Of a stretch of DNA of 7,320 bases, positions 5,890 through 7,320 are shown in pieces. The translations under genes were made by a program, and so were the position numbers. Under the pieces are notes generated by a model, which was not told where the DNA came from, searched no databases, and was given only the letters and a program-made list of their open reading frames with translations. The DNA comes from Bacilli bacterium (GTDB lineage Bacteria; Bacillota_I; Bacilli_A; Haloplasmatales; Haloplasmataceae), in the NCBI GenBank assembly GCA_012513195.1, contig JAAZCR010000304.1, forward strand, positions 1 through 7,320, written 5' to 3'. Every line of letters starts with the position of its first letter. The stretch's first letter is position 1.

Positions 5890-6804
5890 TTACTTTAAAA
5901 TCTGATTATAGAAGTTAATATAATCATTGATAGCTTCTTCAAAATATGGATTTATGTAAATTTCAAAATGTCCACAATTATATTGCTTACATGTTGCGTA
6001 GTTCGTTATACCTGCAAGTTGTATGGTTTTTTCACTAGGAGCTAATTCATCTTTTGTACAAACAGCAACATAAATTGGATTTTTTACTTTTTTGAAATAC
6101 TTACCAGGAGAATACTTAACAAATTCCAGTAATGTTCTGGCTGGTACTTCATTAATAAATCTCGCATCACCAATGAAACGCTTAAAGGTTTCTTCATCAG
6201 TTTCCATCAAAGCATTTTCTCCTTTATATGTAGATAGTTTTAACATTACGGGATGATATCCCGTAATGCAAGATAGTACATCCGCAATAACAAACGGTGC
6301 TTTTTTCAAGACATAATGAATAGACACTGCTTTTATTGTTGCCTTGGTATCCGTGTATGGACACTGTGCTACTGCACCTTTAATATCATCTCTATGTGCA
6401 GATAACCATATCACATGCCCACCACTAAAAGAAGTACCAAAAAGTAATATCTTCTCCCCATCAACGCGATTATCCCTTTTTATAAATTCTATGGCATTAT
6501 TCCAATCTTCAAGTTGCATTCGCACATTTATTAGTTGCCTTTTATTGCCATCACTTGCACCAAAATTACGATAATCAAATAAAAAGCATGCATACCCTGC
6601 TTTTACAAACCTTTCAGCGTACTCATATAATCTTAACTCACGCGTCCCGCCTAATCCATGGGCCATTACAATGATAGGATATTTATATTCCCTTTTTGGT
6701 AAATATAACCATGCACTACATCTTGTTCCTTCAGAGTAAAAGTCAACATCTTCACGTATAAATGAAGTTCCACCAAAATTATTTACTGAACTTAAATTAA
6801 CCAT
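5890..6804 (-). CDS. Alpha/beta hydrolase family protein (dienelactone hydrolase/S9-like)
   Basis: The protein has 304 residues from ATG 6804. The frame could begin at ATG 6840, but only ATG 6804 is well placed, with GGTGAT (matching the extended anti-SD) just before it; ATG 6807 is nearly as good. In order: a short N-terminal beta region, VMAHGLGGTRE (46-56) with the oxyanion-hole HG, FDYRNFGASDG (76-86), the nucleophile elbow GTSFSGG (123-129, Ser125), the acid at TKDE (Asp252), and the His in CGHFEIY (His279). All three catalytic positions are present. The elbow is GxSxS, not the usual GxSxG, a variant known in this group. The region between the elbow and the acid is long (about 125 residues), enough for a lid. 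There is no signal peptide, so it is probably a cytosolic esterase- or acyl-hydrolase-like enzyme; the substrate is unknown. It appears to be transcribed on its own. Confidence 0.9.
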   Translation of the reverse strand: MVNLSSVNNFGGTSFIREDVDFYSEGTRCSAWLYLPKREYKYPIIVMAHGLGGTRELRLYEYAERFVKAGYACFLFDYRNFGASDGNKRQLINVRMQLEDWNNAIEFIKRDNRVDGEKILLFGTSFSGGHVIWLSAHRDDIKGAVAQCPYTDTKATIKAVSIHYVLKKAPFVIADVLSCITGYHPVMLKLSTYKGENALMETDEETFKRFIGDARFINEVPARTLLEFVKYSPGKYFKKVKNPIYVAVCTKDELAPSEKTIQLAGITNYATCKQYNCGHFEIYINPYFEEAINDYINFYNQILK

Positions 6805-7044
6805 CATATCACCGTTCAATATGTAAAATCTACTAATCATGACAGTTTTTTAAACGACTAAATATGTTTGAACTACTTAACTGATTTTCATAAATTGTAT
6901 TATAATTTTTTATTTTATATATTAATTTTATCATTTTATAGCTTGTTTTGCTCAACTAAATTAGAAAATTATGATTAAAAAACTTCTCTAATCTCGTATT
7001 CTTCAAGTATCGATAAATAAGTTTTTATTCTCTCCCCAATAAAC

Positions 7045-7073
7045 AAAAAGGTTTGAACATACTGTATCAAACC
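7045..7073 (-). terminator. Intrinsic terminator downstream of the tmRNA/tRNA-like remnant
   Basis: GGTTTGA (7050-7056) pairs with TCAAACC (7067-7073) around a ten-base loop. On the minus strand the stem is followed by TTTTTG and more Ts. It begins 13 bases after the CCA-like end at 7087, the normal place for the terminator of a stable RNA gene. Its sequence resembles the terminators at 1494-1524 and 4802-4843. Confidence 0.75.
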
Positions 7074-7086
7074 GGTCATTCTAGAA

Positions 7087-7111
7087 TGGTGGAGATGGTG
7101 GGATTCACCCC
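7087..7111 (-). pseudogene. Degenerate 3' end of a tmRNA (ssrA) or tRNA gene
   Basis: Read on the minus strand this is GGGGTGAATCCCAC, then CATCTCC, A, CCA: the 3' half of a T-arm, a seven-base acceptor strand, the discriminator base and an encoded CCA. An acceptor strand CATCTCC would pair with 5' GGGGATG (as in many tmRNAs) or GGAGATG. The T-loop is two bases short of the expected TTCGAAT, and the 5' T-stem does not fit GTGGG. In the 209 bases further upstream I see no tag-peptide frame, anticodon arm or matching 5' acceptor. So only a broken tail remains; a site left by integration or deletion is possible. tmRNA is my preferred origin, but a tRNA (for example a Ser type) is not excluded. 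Confidence 0.55.
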
Positions 7112-7320
7112 TTTCACTAAGGTAGTATCTGATTGTGCAAAAACTTAACTAAATGATCTTCTGTAATGCTTATTTATTATTTATTATGGTTGCATCAATA
7201 ATTATGTGTAAATGATTTTATAGGAAATCATCCTGTTGTTTAGTACTAGGTAATTAGTAGTTAGTATAGAATTATCATTTGATATAATGATGTATTAATA
7301 ACCATAATCTTGATCAATAA

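Larger units (their letters stand above)
6805..7320. other. Gene-free right end with RNA remnant, terminator and weak signals
   Basis: No intact gene is visible. Upstream of the hydrolase, the minus strand has a perfect TATAAT at 6904-6899 about 95 bases before the start, but no good -35. A 34-codon frame (6975-7079, minus) has a protein-like end but crosses a terminator. At 7212-7231, ATGATTT and AAATCAT form a 7 bp hairpin with a six-base loop and no T-run. On the plus strand TTAGTA, 16 bases and TATAAT (7283-7288) form a weak promoter pointing out of the window. Confidence 0.4.

Noticed and set aside
6344..6574. Plus-strand open frame inside the alpha/beta hydrolase gene
   Set aside because: Antisense to an intact catalytic domain; no start signal.
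7087..7320. A complete tmRNA gene on the minus strand
   Set aside because: The T-loop is two bases short, and no 5' acceptor, tag-peptide frame or pseudoknot-like arrangement could be found in the 209 bases available.

Overview
The window is AT-rich (about 30% G+C by eye) and uses the standard code: Trp is TGG, and genes of full family length end at ordinary stops. Strong Shine-Dalgarno sites, GTG as a probable start, intrinsic terminators and the gene families seen (DUF2871, PadR/HAAS/DUF4097) point to a low-GC Firmicute or a relative at the Mollicutes border. Genus cannot be told from this sequence.

Layout. Positions 3-401 (+) hold the end of a small DUF2871 membrane protein. It converges, through a two-way terminator (411-453), on a run of genes that all read leftward on the minus strand. 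From left to right these are: a prenyltransferase-like toroid-fold protein (490-1290); a membrane-anchored endonuclease/exonuclease/phosphatase-family hydrolase (1590-2675) with its own terminator; a three-gene operon, transcribed in the order PadR regulator (4403-4720), HAAS/DUF1700 membrane protein (3817-4410) and DUF4097 beta-repeat protein (2877-3824); a badly decayed lipoprotein gene (4875-5620) that still has its terminator; and an alpha/beta hydrolase (5890-6804). The right end (6805-7320) has no intact gene. It holds what looks like the broken 3' end of a tmRNA or tRNA (7087-7111), followed by a terminator.

How it works together. The clearest unit is the PadR operon. It has a good promoter (CTGACG, 17 bp, TATAAT) with a dyad of the PadR spacing type laid over the spacer and -10 box, and its genes overlap by 8 bp at each junction. 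This fits a self-regulated sensor system in which the HAAS protein works with the regulator at the membrane and the DUF4097 protein forms a repeat structure probably outside the cell. The other genes look like independent units.

No clearly new defence, mobile or CRISPR system is visible. The points most worth following are the PadR operator and its repeat protein, the lipoprotein pseudogene, the RNA-gene remnant as a possible integration or deletion scar, and a set of related minus-strand terminators.
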